A stretch of DNA of 64,000 bases from Paraburkholderia sp. Ac-20340 (GCF_017104965.1 NZ_JAAGPR010000017.1:115064-179063), one strand, 5' to 3'. Numbered from the stretch's first letter, positions 7,973 through 17,758 are shown. The notes: generated from the sequence alone by a model not told the origin. A program made the numbers and translations.

Positions 7973-9318
7973 AGTTGCTGATCATCGCCGACGATCTTTC
8001 CGGCGCCGCCGATTGCGCGATCGGCTTCGCGAACGCGGGCCATCGCACGGTGGTGACGCTCGACGAAGCCCAGGCCGCGCACGACGCCGACGTGATCGCC
8101 GCCGACACCGACACGCGCCGCCTCGCGCCCGCCGATGCCGCTGCGCGCACCGCGCACGCGTCGGCTGCGTTGGGTCGCGAACGCCGGCTGTACAAGAAGA
8201 TCGACTCGACGTTGCGCGGCAACTGGGCCGCCGAAGTCGCGGCCTTGCAGAAGCAGGCGGGTCTGGCGATCGTCGCGCCCGCGTTTCCGGCGACGGGCCG
8301 CACGGTGCGCGGCGGCGCGCTGCTCGTGCATGGCGTGCCGCTCGACCAGACCGAAACCTGGCAGCTCGAACATGCGGGCCGCAACGCCGATATGGCGGCG
8401 ATGCTGGCGGCAGCGGGCCTCAAAAGCGAGCGCTTCAACGCCGCGCTGCTGCACGACGATGCGCGCGCCTTGTCGCGCCGCGTGGCGCTGATCGCCGCGG
8501 AAGGCACGGACGGCGCGCAGGCGCTGATCGTCGATGCGCAAAGCGCCGCGGATCTGCGCGCGCTCGCAGGCGCAACGCTCGAACTCGACACGCCGTTCTT
8601 CTGGGTAGGCTCGGGCGGACTCGCGCGCGAACTGGCGACGCTCGATCCGCCGTGCGCCGCAAGCCATGCCGATGCCGATGCCGTTGCCGATAACGCCCAG
8701 CAAGACCGCGGCGGCAGCGCGCCCGGCCCGATTCTCGTGATGGTCGGCAGTCTGTCCGCCGTGGGCGAGCGTCAATGCGCGGTACTGCGCGAGCGCGTGG
8801 GTCTCGTCGAACTCGTCGTGCCGCCGGACGTGCTGCGCGCCGGTCGGTCGCACGCGCACTGGTCGCAGTGGCTGGCGCGCATCGGCGCGGCGCTCGATAT
8901 GGCGCACGGCACGACGCACGACACGACGCACGGCGCGGCGCACGCCGATCTGCTCCTGCGCATCGGCCGCGACGACGCTTTCGATCCCGCCGAAGGCGCG
9001 CAGCTTTCGGCGATGCTGGCCGCGCTGGTCGCGCCGCATTTCGCCACGCTCGGCGGTCTGATCGCCACGGGCGGCGAGACGGCGCGCGCGATGCTCGACG
9101 CGGCCGGCATTGCGTCCCTGCGCCTGATCGCCGAAATCGAAGCGGGCGTAGCCGTCGCGCGCCCGCATGCGCAGACTGCGCAGACGCCACCCGCGCATCG
9201 GCCTGCAGTGGTCACCAAGGCCGGCGCTTTCGGCACCGACGACGCGCTCTACGCCGCCTGGCGGCATCTGCGCGAGCAGGCAAACACCCCAACCGAACAC
9301 AAGCCGACACAGGCATGA
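7969..9318 (+). CDS. dtnK: Four-carbon acid sugar kinase (DUF1537), probable D-threonate/D-erythronate kinase
   Basis: Kinase of the DUF1537 family, which phosphorylates D-threonate or D-erythronate at C4; 449 residues. The N-terminal substrate domain has IADDLSGAAD and YKKIDSTLRGNW; the C-terminal nucleotide domain has GGLIATGGETARAM and AGAFGTDDAL. Start ATG 7969 overlaps the permease stop by four bases. In the family the product goes to PdxA2, encoded next. Two low-complexity insertions are odd: an Ala/Asp stretch near 225-240 and a repeat of HGTTHD-type units near 310-325. Threonate and erythronate kinases cannot be told apart by eye, so the symbol is provisional. Confidence 0.85.
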   Translation: MKLLIIADDLSGAADCAIGFANAGHRTVVTLDEAQAAHDADVIAADTDTRRLAPADAAARTAHASAALGRERRLYKKIDSTLRGNWAAEVAALQKQAGLAIVAPAFPATGRTVRGGALLVHGVPLDQTETWQLEHAGRNADMAAMLAAAGLKSERFNAALLHDDARALSRRVALIAAEGTDGAQALIVDAQSAADLRALAGATLELDTPFFWVGSGGLARELATLDPPCAASHADADAVADNAQQDRGGSAPGPILVMVGSLSAVGERQCAVLRERVGLVELVVPPDVLRAGRSHAHWSQWLARIGAALDMAHGTTHDTTHGAAHADLLLRIGRDDAFDPAEGAQLSAMLAALVAPHFATLGGLIATGGETARAMLDAAGIASLRLIAEIEAGVAVARPHAQTAQTPPAHRPAVVTKAGAFGTDDALYAAWRHLREQANTPTEHKPTQA

Positions 9319-9381
9319 GCGGCGCGCGGCGACTCACAACGAGCCGCGCACCGACGCCACGCAAGCACCATTGAGGAATTT

Positions 9382-10380
9382 ATGAGCACTTACATCCCCG
9401 TCATCGGCATCACGATGGGCGACGCCGCCGGCGTTGGCCCCGAGGTGGTCGCGAAGAGTCTCACGCATGCGACGGTCTACGCGCAGTGCCGTCCGGTCGT
9501 GATCGGCGATGCGCGCCGCCTCGAACGCGCGATCGCCATCTGCGGGCTGGAACTCGCGGTGCGGCGCGTGAACGATCCGTCCGAGGCGCGCTACGAGCCG
9601 GGCATCATCGACGTGATCGACCTGAACCTGATCCCCGACGATCTGCCGTTCGGCCAGCTTTCCCCGCTGGCGGGCGACGCTGCGTACCAGTACATCGCGC
9701 GCGCGGTCGAACTCGCGCAGGGCAAGCAGATCGACGCGATCTGCACGGCGCCGCTGAACAAGGAAGCGCTGCACGCGGGCGGTCACAAGTATCCGGGCCA
9801 CACGGAAATGCTCGCGCACCTCACGGGCGTCGAAGAAGTGTCGATGATGCTGGTCGCGCCGCAACTGCGCGTGATTCACGTGACGACGCATATCGGCATC
9901 ATCGACGCGATCCGCAAGATCGAGCCGGGCCTCGTGCAGCGTACGATCGAGCGCGGCAACGCCACGCTGGTGAAGGCGGGCATCGAGCGGCCGCGCATCG
10001 GCGTGTGCGGGATCAATCCGCATGCGGGCGAAAACGGTCTGTTCGGCTATGGCGAGGAAGAGGAGAAGATCATTCCCGCCGTGAAGCTGCTGCAGGAACG
10101 CGGTCTAGACGTGACCGGCCCGCTGCCCGCCGATACGCTGTTCTTCCGCGCGGGCCGCGGCGACTTCGACCTCGTGGTGGCGATGTATCACGATCAGGGC
10201 CACGGTCCGGTGAAGGTGCTGGGTCTCGAAGCGGGCGTGAACGTGACGGTGGGTCTGGAAGTGATCCGCACCTCGGTCGATCACGGCACGGCGTTCGATA
10301 TCGCGGGCAAGGGCGTGGTGGACGAAGGCAGCATGCTCGAAGCGCTGCGTCAGGGCGCGGAACTGGCCACGCGCCGCTAA
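9382..10380 (+). CDS. pdxA2: 4-phospho-D-threonate/D-erythronate dehydrogenase PdxA2
   Basis: Metal-dependent NAD dehydrogenase/decarboxylase of the PdxA family, 332 residues. The start PVIGITMGDAAGVGPE, TAPLNKEALHAGGHKYPGHTEML, HVTTHIGI, the NPHAGENG motif and MYHDQGHGPVK are family signatures, including the metal-binding histidines. In DUF1537 operons this paralogue oxidises 4-phospho-threonate or -erythronate, which decarboxylates to dihydroxyacetone phosphate; the canonical PdxA works in vitamin B6 synthesis. The context here supports the catabolic form. GAGGAATTT precedes ATG 9382. With the kinase and permease it makes the pathway complete. Confidence 0.88.
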   Translation: MSTYIPVIGITMGDAAGVGPEVVAKSLTHATVYAQCRPVVIGDARRLERAIAICGLELAVRRVNDPSEARYEPGIIDVIDLNLIPDDLPFGQLSPLAGDAAYQYIARAVELAQGKQIDAICTAPLNKEALHAGGHKYPGHTEMLAHLTGVEEVSMMLVAPQLRVIHVTTHIGIIDAIRKIEPGLVQRTIERGNATLVKAGIERPRIGVCGINPHAGENGLFGYGEEEEKIIPAVKLLQERGLDVTGPLPADTLFFRAGRGDFDLVVAMYHDQGHGPVKVLGLEAGVNVTVGLEVIRTSVDHGTAFDIAGKGVVDEGSMLEALRQGAELATRR

Positions 10381-10461
10381 TGGCGTTTCGCCGATAAGGC
10401 GAGCGGACGGGCTCGCGCCATCGTGTAAGATCGCCGGGTCCGTTCAGCCACCGCTTATGCA

Positions 10462-11229
10462 ATGAAAGCTTCCGATCGTCACCGCGCCATTCTCGAACTC
10501 GTGCAAACGCGCGAGGCCAACGTCGAACAGTTGACGGAGGCGCTGGGCGTGTCGGAGGCCACGATTCGCCGCGATCTGGCGGTGCTGCACAAGCAGCGCC
10601 GTCTCGTGCGCACTTACGGCGGCGCGACGGCGCTGGTAGGCGTGCACGAACCGGAAGCGTCGCTCGAAGAGCGCAAGGCCGCGCAGCGCGAGCAGAAAGA
10701 ACTGATCGCGCTGGCCGCAGCGGCCCATGTGCGCGATGGCGACACCGTCATGCTCGACGGCGGCACCACCTGCGCCGCGCTCGCGCGCCATCTGCTCACG
10801 CGCAGCGACCTGCATGTGATCACCAACAATCTGCTGGCCGTGACCACACTGGCGAACGCGCCGGGTATCGAAGTCACGCTGCTCGGCGGCGATCTGCGCA
10901 GTTCGAGCATGAGCACGCTCGGGCCGCTGGCGGAACTGCTGCTGTCGCGCGTGAGCGTGGATACCGCATTTCTGGGCGCGGATGGCGTGGTGGCCGGTTT
11001 CGGTCTGTGCGAAGCGAGCGCGCAGCAGGCCTCGCTCAAGGACTGCATGATCCGGCGCGCGGCGCAGGTGATCGTGCTGGCGGATTCGGACAAACTCGGC
11101 CGCGCGCGCCAGCAGCACTGGACGCCGCTCGAACGCGACTGGCGGCTGATTACCTCGGCAAGCGCGACCGAAGACATGCTCGAACCGTTTCGCGCGCTGC
11201 AGCGCGTCGAGGTGGAACTGGCGGGCTAA
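10462..11229 (+). CDS. DeoR-family transcriptional regulator
   Basis: DeoR/GlpR-type repressor, 255 residues. The N-terminal HTH (HRAILELVQTREANVEQLTEALGVSEATIRRDLAVL, residues 6-42, in form) has the DeoR signature VSEATIRRDL, followed by the sugar-phosphate sensor domain (MLDGGTTCAALAR, VITNNL, LLGGDLR, FLGADGV, LADSDKLG). It follows pdxA2 in the same direction and probably represses the operon through the sites at 6776-6862. A sugar phosphate made by the kinase or dehydrogenase is the likely inducer, by family analogy. Confidence 0.9.
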   Translation: MKASDRHRAILELVQTREANVEQLTEALGVSEATIRRDLAVLHKQRRLVRTYGGATALVGVHEPEASLEERKAAQREQKELIALAAAAHVRDGDTVMLDGGTTCAALARHLLTRSDLHVITNNLLAVTTLANAPGIEVTLLGGDLRSSSMSTLGPLAELLLSRVSVDTAFLGADGVVAGFGLCEASAQQASLKDCMIRRAAQVIVLADSDKLGRARQQHWTPLERDWRLITSASATEDMLEPFRALQRVEVELAG

Positions 11230-11348
11230 AGCGGCGGGGCGCGGCGGACGCATTCTGGTTCCCCGTTTGCGCGCGCCGCTGGCTCTACAACCGATCGCGC
11301 TTTAGCGCGACAATCATGGCTTCCCCACCCGCGCATCGTGGAGCCGCC

Positions 11349-12002
11349 ATGTACGTCCCCGCCCATTTCGACGAATCCCGTCCCGAAGTCCTGCACGCGC
11401 TGATCGCGCAGCACCCGTTCGGCACGCTGGTCACCCACGGCGCGAGCGGGCTGGACGCCAATCACATTCCCTTCGAACTCCTTGCTAATGAGGGCGGCCC
11501 GAACACGTTGGGCACGCTGCACGCGCACGTGGCGCGTGCCAATCCGCTCTGGCAGGACGTGAAAGACGGCGACGAAGTGCTGGCGATTTTCCGCGCCGGC
11601 GACGCCTATATTTCGCCGACGTGGTATCCCAGCAAGCACGAAACGCATCGCCAGGTGCCCACGTGGAATTACGTGGTCGTGCACGCGCATGGCCGCATCC
11701 GCATTCGCGACGATGAAAAATTCGTGCGCGGCGTGGTGGCGCGCCTCACGCGCACGCACGAAGCCAGCGAGCCGAAGCCCTGGAAAATGGGCGACGCGCC
11801 CACCGATTATCTCGACACCATGCTCAAGGCTATCGTCGGGCTGGAGATCGAAATCACGCGCCTCGTGGGCAAGCGCAAGCTTGGCCAGAACAAGGAGGCG
11901 CGCGACATTCGCGGCGCGGCGCAAGCGCTGGTCGCGCGTGGCGAAGAGGCGATCGGCGGTGTGATGCTCGATCACCTCGCGGGCCTTGAAAACAAGCCCT
12001 GA
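11349..12002 (+). CDS. PaiB-like FMN-binding negative regulator
   Basis: FMN-binding split-barrel protein of the PaiB family, 217 residues. MYVPAHFDE at the start, HPFGTLVTHG, ANHIPFEL, YISPTWYPSKHETHRQVPTWNY (key residues S-P-W-Y and VPTWNY) and the C-terminal KAIVGLEIEI are characteristic. In Bacillus, PaiB represses sporulation and protease genes; in proteobacteria its role is undefined and it may be an FMN enzyme rather than a DNA-binding protein. The start is ATG 11349, where the family begins. Converges with sbcC with 18 bp between stops. Confidence 0.88.
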   Translation: MYVPAHFDESRPEVLHALIAQHPFGTLVTHGASGLDANHIPFELLANEGGPNTLGTLHAHVARANPLWQDVKDGDEVLAIFRAGDAYISPTWYPSKHETHRQVPTWNYVVVHAHGRIRIRDDEKFVRGVVARLTRTHEASEPKPWKMGDAPTDYLDTMLKAIVGLEIEITRLVGKRKLGQNKEARDIRGAAQALVARGEEAIGGVMLDHLAGLENKP

Positions 12003-12020
12003 AACGCGGCGCGCGGCGGT

Positions 12021-15000
12021 TTAGAACACCAGCCGCGAATGGCCGATGCCGCCGCCTTTCTCCACGCGAATCTGCGTGGCGATGCGCTCCTTCAAGCCTT
12101 CGACGTGGCTGATTACGCCGATCATCTTGCCGCTCGCGTTGAGCGTATCGAGCGCGTCCAGCGCGATTTCGAGCGTATCGCCATCGAGCGTGCCGAAGCC
12201 CTCGTCGAGGAACAGCGAATCGATCGACGTCTTGTGGCTCACGAGATCCGATAGCGCCAGCGCCAGCGCGAGACTCACCAGGAAGCTCTCGCCGCCCGAG
12301 AGCGTGCGCGTGTCGCGCGTGGCGTCCGCCTGCCAGCCATCGACGATCTCCAGTTCCAGTTCGCCCGTCGATTTACGGCGCAGCAGATAGCGCGCGTGCA
12401 GGCGATCCAGATGGCGATTCGCGAGCGCAAGCAGATGATCGAGCGTGAGACCTTGCGCGAAGCGCCGGAACTTGTCGCCCTTCGCCGAGCCGATCAGCGA
12501 ATCCAGGCGCTGCCAGAGATCGGCATCGTGTGTTTGGGCTTCGATCTGCTCGAACAGTGCGCGCTGGCTTTCGCGCTGCTGCGCGTCACGCGTCAACAGC
12601 CCGCGCTGATGACCCAGACGTTCGTTGAGCGTGGCGCTTTCTTTTTCCAGCGCGTCGAGTTGTTCGGTGAGCGTTTCGAGCGTGGCGTCAGAGCGCACCG
12701 GCGGCTCGACGGCTTGCAGGCGCGTGAGCTTTTCGCGCGCGCTGTGCAGCATGGCGCTGGCGGTCTGCTGATCCTGCTCGCGTTGCTGCTTGAGGGTTTG
12801 CAGGCGCTTGCGTTCGTCCGCAGGCAGCAGGGCGGCGAGGAATTGCGCCTGATCGGCAAACGGGCTTTGCGCGAGTGCGGTTTGCCACGCCTGGGTGGCT
12901 TCGTCGAAGGCCGTGCGCTGTTGCGCGAGCGTGCGTTCGAGATTCGTGAGCTGACCGTCGATCGTGGCCAGTTCGCGTGTCAGTGCATCGGCGCGGGTGG
13001 CGCTGGCTTCGAATTGTTCGGGCGATGCTTCGCCGTCCTCTTCCTCGTCATCAAATAAGGATGCCGTAAGATTGTCGCGCGCTGGCGCAGCCTGCACCGT
13101 TTCCACGCCGATGCTGGCGCAGCGCTCGCGCCACGTCTGCCATTGCGCGCGTGCGGTATCGCATTGACCGCGCTGGCGGACCTGGTCCTGCGCGAGCGAT
13201 TGCAGGCGCTGTTGCGTCTGCTGCCATTCGCGCCATTGCGCGTCGCGTGTTTGCAGCCATGCGGCCGCGTCTTCAGGCAGGGCGTCGAGCGTATAGCCGC
13301 TGGCGCGCAATACATCGAGCAATGCAGCGGATTCCTGCTCGTGCGCTGCTTGCAGCGCTGCACGTTCCTGTGCGATTTCTTCGCCACGCTTCGAGAGATT
13401 CTTGAGCGATTGCGCGAGCAGATCGGCACGCGCGCGCGCAGCCTGAAGCGTATCGGCGCAACGCGTGCTGGCTTCGCGCGCGCGGGCGAGCGCTTCTTCC
13501 GCCTGTTCGGCGGCGTCCAGATGCTGCTTGATCTGTTGGGCCGCCTGCGCCGCCGATTCGCGCGCAGCAACGAGGGCATCGGCATCTTGCCACGCATCGG
13601 CCGCGATGGATGGCGTCGCGAGCGCGTCCCATTCTTCGCGTTGCTGCGCAATACGCGCCGCGAGCTTTTCATGCTGCGTGGCCTGCTGCGTCAAGGTCGC
13701 GCGCAGCGCCGACAACGCCTGCTCGTTTGCGCTCACCCGCTGCGCGCAAGCCTGCAGTTCGGCGCGTGCCGCCTGCAACGCAGCCTGCGTGGCGGATTCA
13801 TCGAGCGCGCGATACGCGTCGATAGCCGGATGTTCGTGCGACCCGCACAACGGGCACGCATCGCCTGGCTGCAACTGCGCGCGATGTTGCGCGAGGCTGC
13901 GAATCATCTGCTCCTGTTCGAGCAGCTTCTGCTTGTCCTCCACGCGCGACTGACTTTGCGCGTGCGCTTGCAAAAGCGCCTGTGCATCCGCCTCTTTAGC
14001 GCCGATGTCGCCTTGCGTACGCGCGAGCGATGCAGCCAGCGTTTTCTCTTCATCGGCGAGTGCGCGCCTGCGCCCGGCCACGCTTTCCCGTTGCTGCCAG
14101 CACGTCAATGCGGCCTGGCCTGTGTGCCAGCTTTCGCGCAACTGCGCGAGCGTTTGCCCCGCAAGACGCGTTTGCTGCGCGCTTTGCAGCGTCTGGAGGC
14201 TGCTATCCGCTTCGGCTTTCGCACGTTCGGCAGACGCGAGCGTCGCGGCGTGCTGCTCGATCTGCGCGCGTTGTTCGTGCTGCTGCTGCTCGCCATCGGC
14301 AAGCTGTTTTGCACGCGTGGCGATATCCGTTGCCGTGCGTTTGCGCTGCTCGAATTGCTGACGCCACGCGCCAACGCGCTCGCCAAGCTGCGCGAGATGC
14401 GCGTTCTTCGCACACCAGCCGTCCAGTTGACGTTGCTCGGCTTCGAGCCGCGCGAGTTGCGCGTCGATCTCGCGCACGATGCGCCCGGCCAGCGTGGCCG
14501 TTGCGCCGTAATGCTGCTTTTGCGCGCTCAAACGCTCTGCGCGCTCGCGGCGTAGCGCAGCGAGATCGGCATCCGATTGACGGCAGGCCGCTTCGCTTTG
14601 CTGCACGTGCAGATGCACGGGACGCAGCACTTCGGCGGGCTCGCTCGCCGCGAGCCGCGCCAGTTCCGGCGCGGCTGCTGCGAGCGCCGCCGCGGCCGTG
14701 GCTTCGCGCGCGAGTGCGGTCTGGGTATCGGCTTCCGATTGCGCGAGTTCGCGCCGCCACTGTTGTTGCGCGTGCAACGTTTTGGTCTGCGCCGCGCTGG
14801 CGCTCAACTGGCCCGTCAAGTTGCCGATTTCCGCTTCGATCGCTGCGCGTTGCTGCGCATCGAGCAGTTCCATGCCCTCGGCTTTCGCGCGCAACTGCTT
14901 GAGTGCATCGCGCGCTTCGCCCGCCCGCGCGAACACGCGGCGCGAGATTTCGCCGTAGATTTCCGTGCCGGTCAGTTCTTCGAGCAATTCCGCGCGGTCG

Positions 15001-15497
15001 TTTTCCGTGGCGTTGAGAAACGCCGCAAAACCGCCCTGCGCCAGCAGCATCGAACGCGTGAAGCGCGGGAAATCCAGACGCGTGATTTCGGTCACACGGC
15101 GCAGCTTGTCGTTGATATGCGTGGTGAGGATCGTGCCGTCGCCGGTTGCGAGTTCGACCTTGGGCGACTGCAATGCGCCATCGACCTTATCGCGCGCCCG
15201 GCGCTGACTCCAGAATGCGCGATACACCTCGCCCTTGACTTCGAACACCACTTCCGCGAGGCAATCCGCGGTGTGGCGCGTCATGATGTCGTTCGCCGAC
15301 GCCGAAACCGTCTTCAAACGCGGCGTCTCGTGATAGAGCGCGAGACAGATCGCGTCGAGCAGCGTGGATTTGCCCGCGCCCGTGGGCCCGGTGATGGCGA
15401 ACAGGCCGTTATCGGCGAAGGGCGGCCTGGTGAAATCGATTTGCCACTCGCCTTTGAGCGAGTTGAGATTCTTCAGGCGCAGGCTGCGGATCTTCAT
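12021..15497 (-). CDS. sbcC: Nuclease SbcCD subunit C (SMC-like ATPase)
   Basis: Large subunit of the SbcCD exo/endonuclease, which cleaves DNA hairpins and protein-blocked ends; 1158 residues. The N-terminal ATPase lobe has the Walker A GPTGAGKST near 37. Two long Gln/Ala/Glu/Arg-rich coiled coils flank the zinc hook (ACPLCGSHEHP, near 545). The C-terminal lobe carries the signature LSGGESF and Walker B SLFLDEGFGTLD. An acidic stretch (FDDEEEDGEA) interrupts the second coil. The start is ATG 15497 (MKIRSLRLKNLNSLKG); it overlaps the sbcD stop by four bases, so the two are translationally coupled. The frame is open further upstream but that part lies inside sbcD. Confidence 0.95.
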   Translation of the reverse strand: MKIRSLRLKNLNSLKGEWQIDFTRPPFADNGLFAITGPTGAGKSTLLDAICLALYHETPRLKTVSASANDIMTRHTADCLAEVVFEVKGEVYRAFWSQRRARDKVDGALQSPKVELATGDGTILTTHINDKLRRVTEITRLDFPRFTRSMLLAQGGFAAFLNATENDRAELLEELTGTEIYGEISRRVFARAGEARDALKQLRAKAEGMELLDAQQRAAIEAEIGNLTGQLSASAAQTKTLHAQQQWRRELAQSEADTQTALAREATAAAALAAAAPELARLAASEPAEVLRPVHLHVQQSEAACRQSDADLAALRRERAERLSAQKQHYGATATLAGRIVREIDAQLARLEAEQRQLDGWCAKNAHLAQLGERVGAWRQQFEQRKRTATDIATRAKQLADGEQQQHEQRAQIEQHAATLASAERAKAEADSSLQTLQSAQQTRLAGQTLAQLRESWHTGQAALTCWQQRESVAGRRRALADEEKTLAASLARTQGDIGAKEADAQALLQAHAQSQSRVEDKQKLLEQEQMIRSLAQHRAQLQPGDACPLCGSHEHPAIDAYRALDESATQAALQAARAELQACAQRVSANEQALSALRATLTQQATQHEKLAARIAQQREEWDALATPSIAADAWQDADALVAARESAAQAAQQIKQHLDAAEQAEEALARAREASTRCADTLQAARARADLLAQSLKNLSKRGEEIAQERAALQAAHEQESAALLDVLRASGYTLDALPEDAAAWLQTRDAQWREWQQTQQRLQSLAQDQVRQRGQCDTARAQWQTWRERCASIGVETVQAAPARDNLTASLFDDEEEDGEASPEQFEASATRADALTRELATIDGQLTNLERTLAQQRTAFDEATQAWQTALAQSPFADQAQFLAALLPADERKRLQTLKQQREQDQQTASAMLHSAREKLTRLQAVEPPVRSDATLETLTEQLDALEKESATLNERLGHQRGLLTRDAQQRESQRALFEQIEAQTHDADLWQRLDSLIGSAKGDKFRRFAQGLTLDHLLALANRHLDRLHARYLLRRKSTGELELEIVDGWQADATRDTRTLSGGESFLVSLALALALSDLVSHKTSIDSLFLDEGFGTLDGDTLEIALDALDTLNASGKMIGVISHVEGLKERIATQIRVEKGGGIGHSRLVF

Positions 15498-16744
15498 GCC
15501 TCGCCCTCCACGGTGGACGCGACCACGGCCTTGTAGCGCGTGGTGAGCGCGTCGCGGATATCGTCGTCGAGCGTTTCGTGCGCAAGACGGCGCGCGAACA
15601 CGTCGAGGGGATCGAGTTCGTCGAGCGTCACGCCGGTATCGGCGGATAGCTGCGCGCGCGCGTTGCCGCGCTCGCGTCGAATGCGCAGTACCTCCACGGG
15701 CAGGCCTTCGATCATGGTCTGGATGCGCGCGGGCAGATCGGCCAGATAGTCGTCTTCGGCCACGGTGACTTCGATCCACGCGGGGCACTCGGCCGTGGCG
15801 TGCTGCGCGGCCTGCGCAAATGCTGCGGGCAGCGTCTTGAGATTACCCTTGAGCGCGATGAGCGTCTGGAATACGGGCACCGGCAGTGGCGTGACGGCTT
15901 CCAGACCCGCTTCGCCCAGATCGACCAGCAGCATTTCCTTCTGCTGGGTGGCTTCATCGAAACTCAAGGCAATTGGCGAGCCGCTATAGCGGATGTGCGC
16001 CAGACCGCCCACTTTCTGCGGACGATGAATATGGCCCAGCGCAATGTAATCGACGGGCGGAAATGCGCTGGTGGGAAACGCTTCGAGCGCGCCCACGTAA
16101 ATCTCGCGCACCGATTCGCTCGCACTCGCGCCGACGGTGGTGAGGTGGCCGGTTGCGATCAGCGGGACGGCGTGGCCGAGTTCGGCTTCCAGCGTTTTGC
16201 GCTGCGCGTCGGCGGCCGAGAAAACCGCTTGATAATAGGCCTGGATCGCCAGTTGCAGGGTTTGCTGCTTCTGTTGCGCGCTCTGGCCGAACTCGCTTTG
16301 CATCACGTCGCGCGCGCGAATGAAGGGCACGGCGCACACCACGCAGCCCGGCGTTTTCTGCGCAACGCCATCGGTGCGCGTGCGCAGCGGCAGCACGCGC
16401 ACTTGCGCCTCGGGCGCATCCGCGTGAGGCACGACGCGCGCGGACAATCTCTCCAGCAAGGCGCTGCTTTCGCGCAGCGTCGCCACCGAATCGTGATTGC
16501 CGCCCAGCAGCAGCAACGCCACGCCCGCTGCATGCAGACTCACCACGAGATCGCTATAGAGTTCGCGCGCGTAACTGGGCGGCGTGCCGGTATCGAAGAT
16601 GTCGCCGGCGATCAGTACGGCATCGACGCTGTGCAGGTCGACCTGAGCCACGAGCCAGTCGATCAGTTGCCGATGTTCGGCCTGACGGCTCTTGCCCATG
16701 AAGTTCTGGCCCAGATGCCAGTCCGAGGTGTGAAGAAGACGCAT
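15494..16744 (-). CDS. sbcD: Nuclease SbcCD subunit D (Mre11-type phosphodiesterase)
   Basis: Catalytic subunit of SbcCD, 416 residues, a calcineurin-like metallophosphoesterase. The metal-site motifs are all present and in order: HTSDWHLG (residue 5 on), AGDIFDTGTPP, GGNHDSVATL, ATGHLT and ALGHIHRPQ. The capping and SbcC-interacting regions follow. First gene of the sbcDC pair; ATG 16744. It converts Mn2+-dependent hydrolysis into hairpin cleavage with SbcC driving the ATP cycle. No gene between it and the following AraC-type regulator. Confidence 0.95.
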   Translation of the reverse strand: MRLLHTSDWHLGQNFMGKSRQAEHRQLIDWLVAQVDLHSVDAVLIAGDIFDTGTPPSYARELYSDLVVSLHAAGVALLLLGGNHDSVATLRESSALLERLSARVVPHADAPEAQVRVLPLRTRTDGVAQKTPGCVVCAVPFIRARDVMQSEFGQSAQQKQQTLQLAIQAYYQAVFSAADAQRKTLEAELGHAVPLIATGHLTTVGASASESVREIYVGALEAFPTSAFPPVDYIALGHIHRPQKVGGLAHIRYSGSPIALSFDEATQQKEMLLVDLGEAGLEAVTPLPVPVFQTLIALKGNLKTLPAAFAQAAQHATAECPAWIEVTVAEDDYLADLPARIQTMIEGLPVEVLRIRRERGNARAQLSADTGVTLDELDPLDVFARRLAHETLDDDIRDALTTRYKAVVASTVEGEA

Positions 16745-16813
16745 GTGGATTCGTGGTAGTGCGGGGTGCGCGAGTGCTGCGATTGTAGTGCAGGCGGGTG
16801 GGGCGCGATGCGC

Positions 16814-17758
16814 TCAGGGCGTGCGCGCTTCGCGCCGCACCGCTTGCGGCGGCACGCCGAAGCCGCGCATAAAGGCTTCGCGCATATGACGGCGGTCGCG
16901 AAAGCCGGTTTCTTTCGCGATCACATCGAGCGGATGGCGGCTCTGCTCGATCATCAGACGCGCCGCTTCCAGCCGCAGACCTTCGATTGCCTTGGCCGGC
17001 GATTGCCCGGTTTCGAGCGTAAAAACACGGCTGAACTGACGCGGACTCAAATGCACGCGCTCAGCCAGTTCTTCCACCGTGAGCGCGCCGTGGAGATTTT
17101 GCCGCGCGTAGTTGAGCGCGTTCTGGATGCGGTCCGACTTGGGGGCGAGATCGAGCATTTCCGAATGCTGCGACTGGCCGCCCGCGCGGCGCTGATGCAT
17201 CACCAGTTTGTGCGCCACGGAGCGCGCGATGTCGGTGCCCAGGTCTTTTTCGACCATCGCCAGCGCGAGATCGAGCCCCGCCGTCATGCCCGCCGAGGTC
17301 CAGATCGGCCCGTCGACGATATAGATGCGATCTTCTTCCACGCGAATGTCCGGAAAGCGCCGTTGCATTTCGCGGCCGTACGCCCAATGCGTGGTGGCGC
17401 GCCGCTGCGCGAGCAGGCCCGCTTCGGCCAGCACGAAGCCGCCCGTGCAGATGCCCGCGATGCGCCGCGCGCGCGGCGCCGTCTTGCGCAGAAATGCGAG
17501 GACTTTTGCGGGCGGCGGCTCGATCAGCGGGTCGTTGACGCCCGCGACGATCCACGTATCGACTTCGATACGGCCCCGCAGCGCGCGCGTGCCCACCGGA
17601 ATATTCAGCGACGAGCGCACCGCGCCGCCCTCGATCGACCAGGTGTCGAGCGTGTAGAAGGTCTCGCCAGCGGTCATGTTCGCGTGCTCGAACACCGACT
17701 GCGGGGCGAGCGTCATCATCTGAAAGCCTTCGGTCAGAAGAAAGCCGATTCGGTGCAT
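16814..17758 (-). CDS. GlxA-family AraC-type regulator with DJ-1/PfpI domain
   Basis: Regulator of the GlxA type, 314 residues. The N-terminal half is a DJ-1/PfpI (glutamine amidotransferase-like) fold with the nucleophile-elbow motif AGICTGGFVLAEAG near 105; the C-terminal third is an AraC HTH pair (LTVEELAERVHLSPRQFSRVF and PLDVIAKETGFRDRRHMREAF). ATG 17758 follows CGGAGAAC. The longer open frame upstream runs through the divergent SDR and is not coding. Divergent from the SDR at 17879 across 120 bp, so that SDR is its likely target. Confidence 0.9.
   Translation of the reverse strand: MHRIGFLLTEGFQMMTLAPQSVFEHANMTAGETFYTLDTWSIEGGAVRSSLNIPVGTRALRGRIEVDTWIVAGVNDPLIEPPPAKVLAFLRKTAPRARRIAGICTGGFVLAEAGLLAQRRATTHWAYGREMQRRFPDIRVEEDRIYIVDGPIWTSAGMTAGLDLALAMVEKDLGTDIARSVAHKLVMHQRRAGGQSQHSEMLDLAPKSDRIQNALNYARQNLHGALTVEELAERVHLSPRQFSRVFTLETGQSPAKAIEGLRLEAARLMIEQSRHPLDVIAKETGFRDRRHMREAFMRGFGVPPQAVRREARTP

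Noticed and set aside
12021..15788. SbcC frame extended to 1255 residues
   Set aside because: The extra 97 residues lie in the sbcD coding region and are Arg-rich; the family start MKIRSLRLKNLNSLKG is at 15497.
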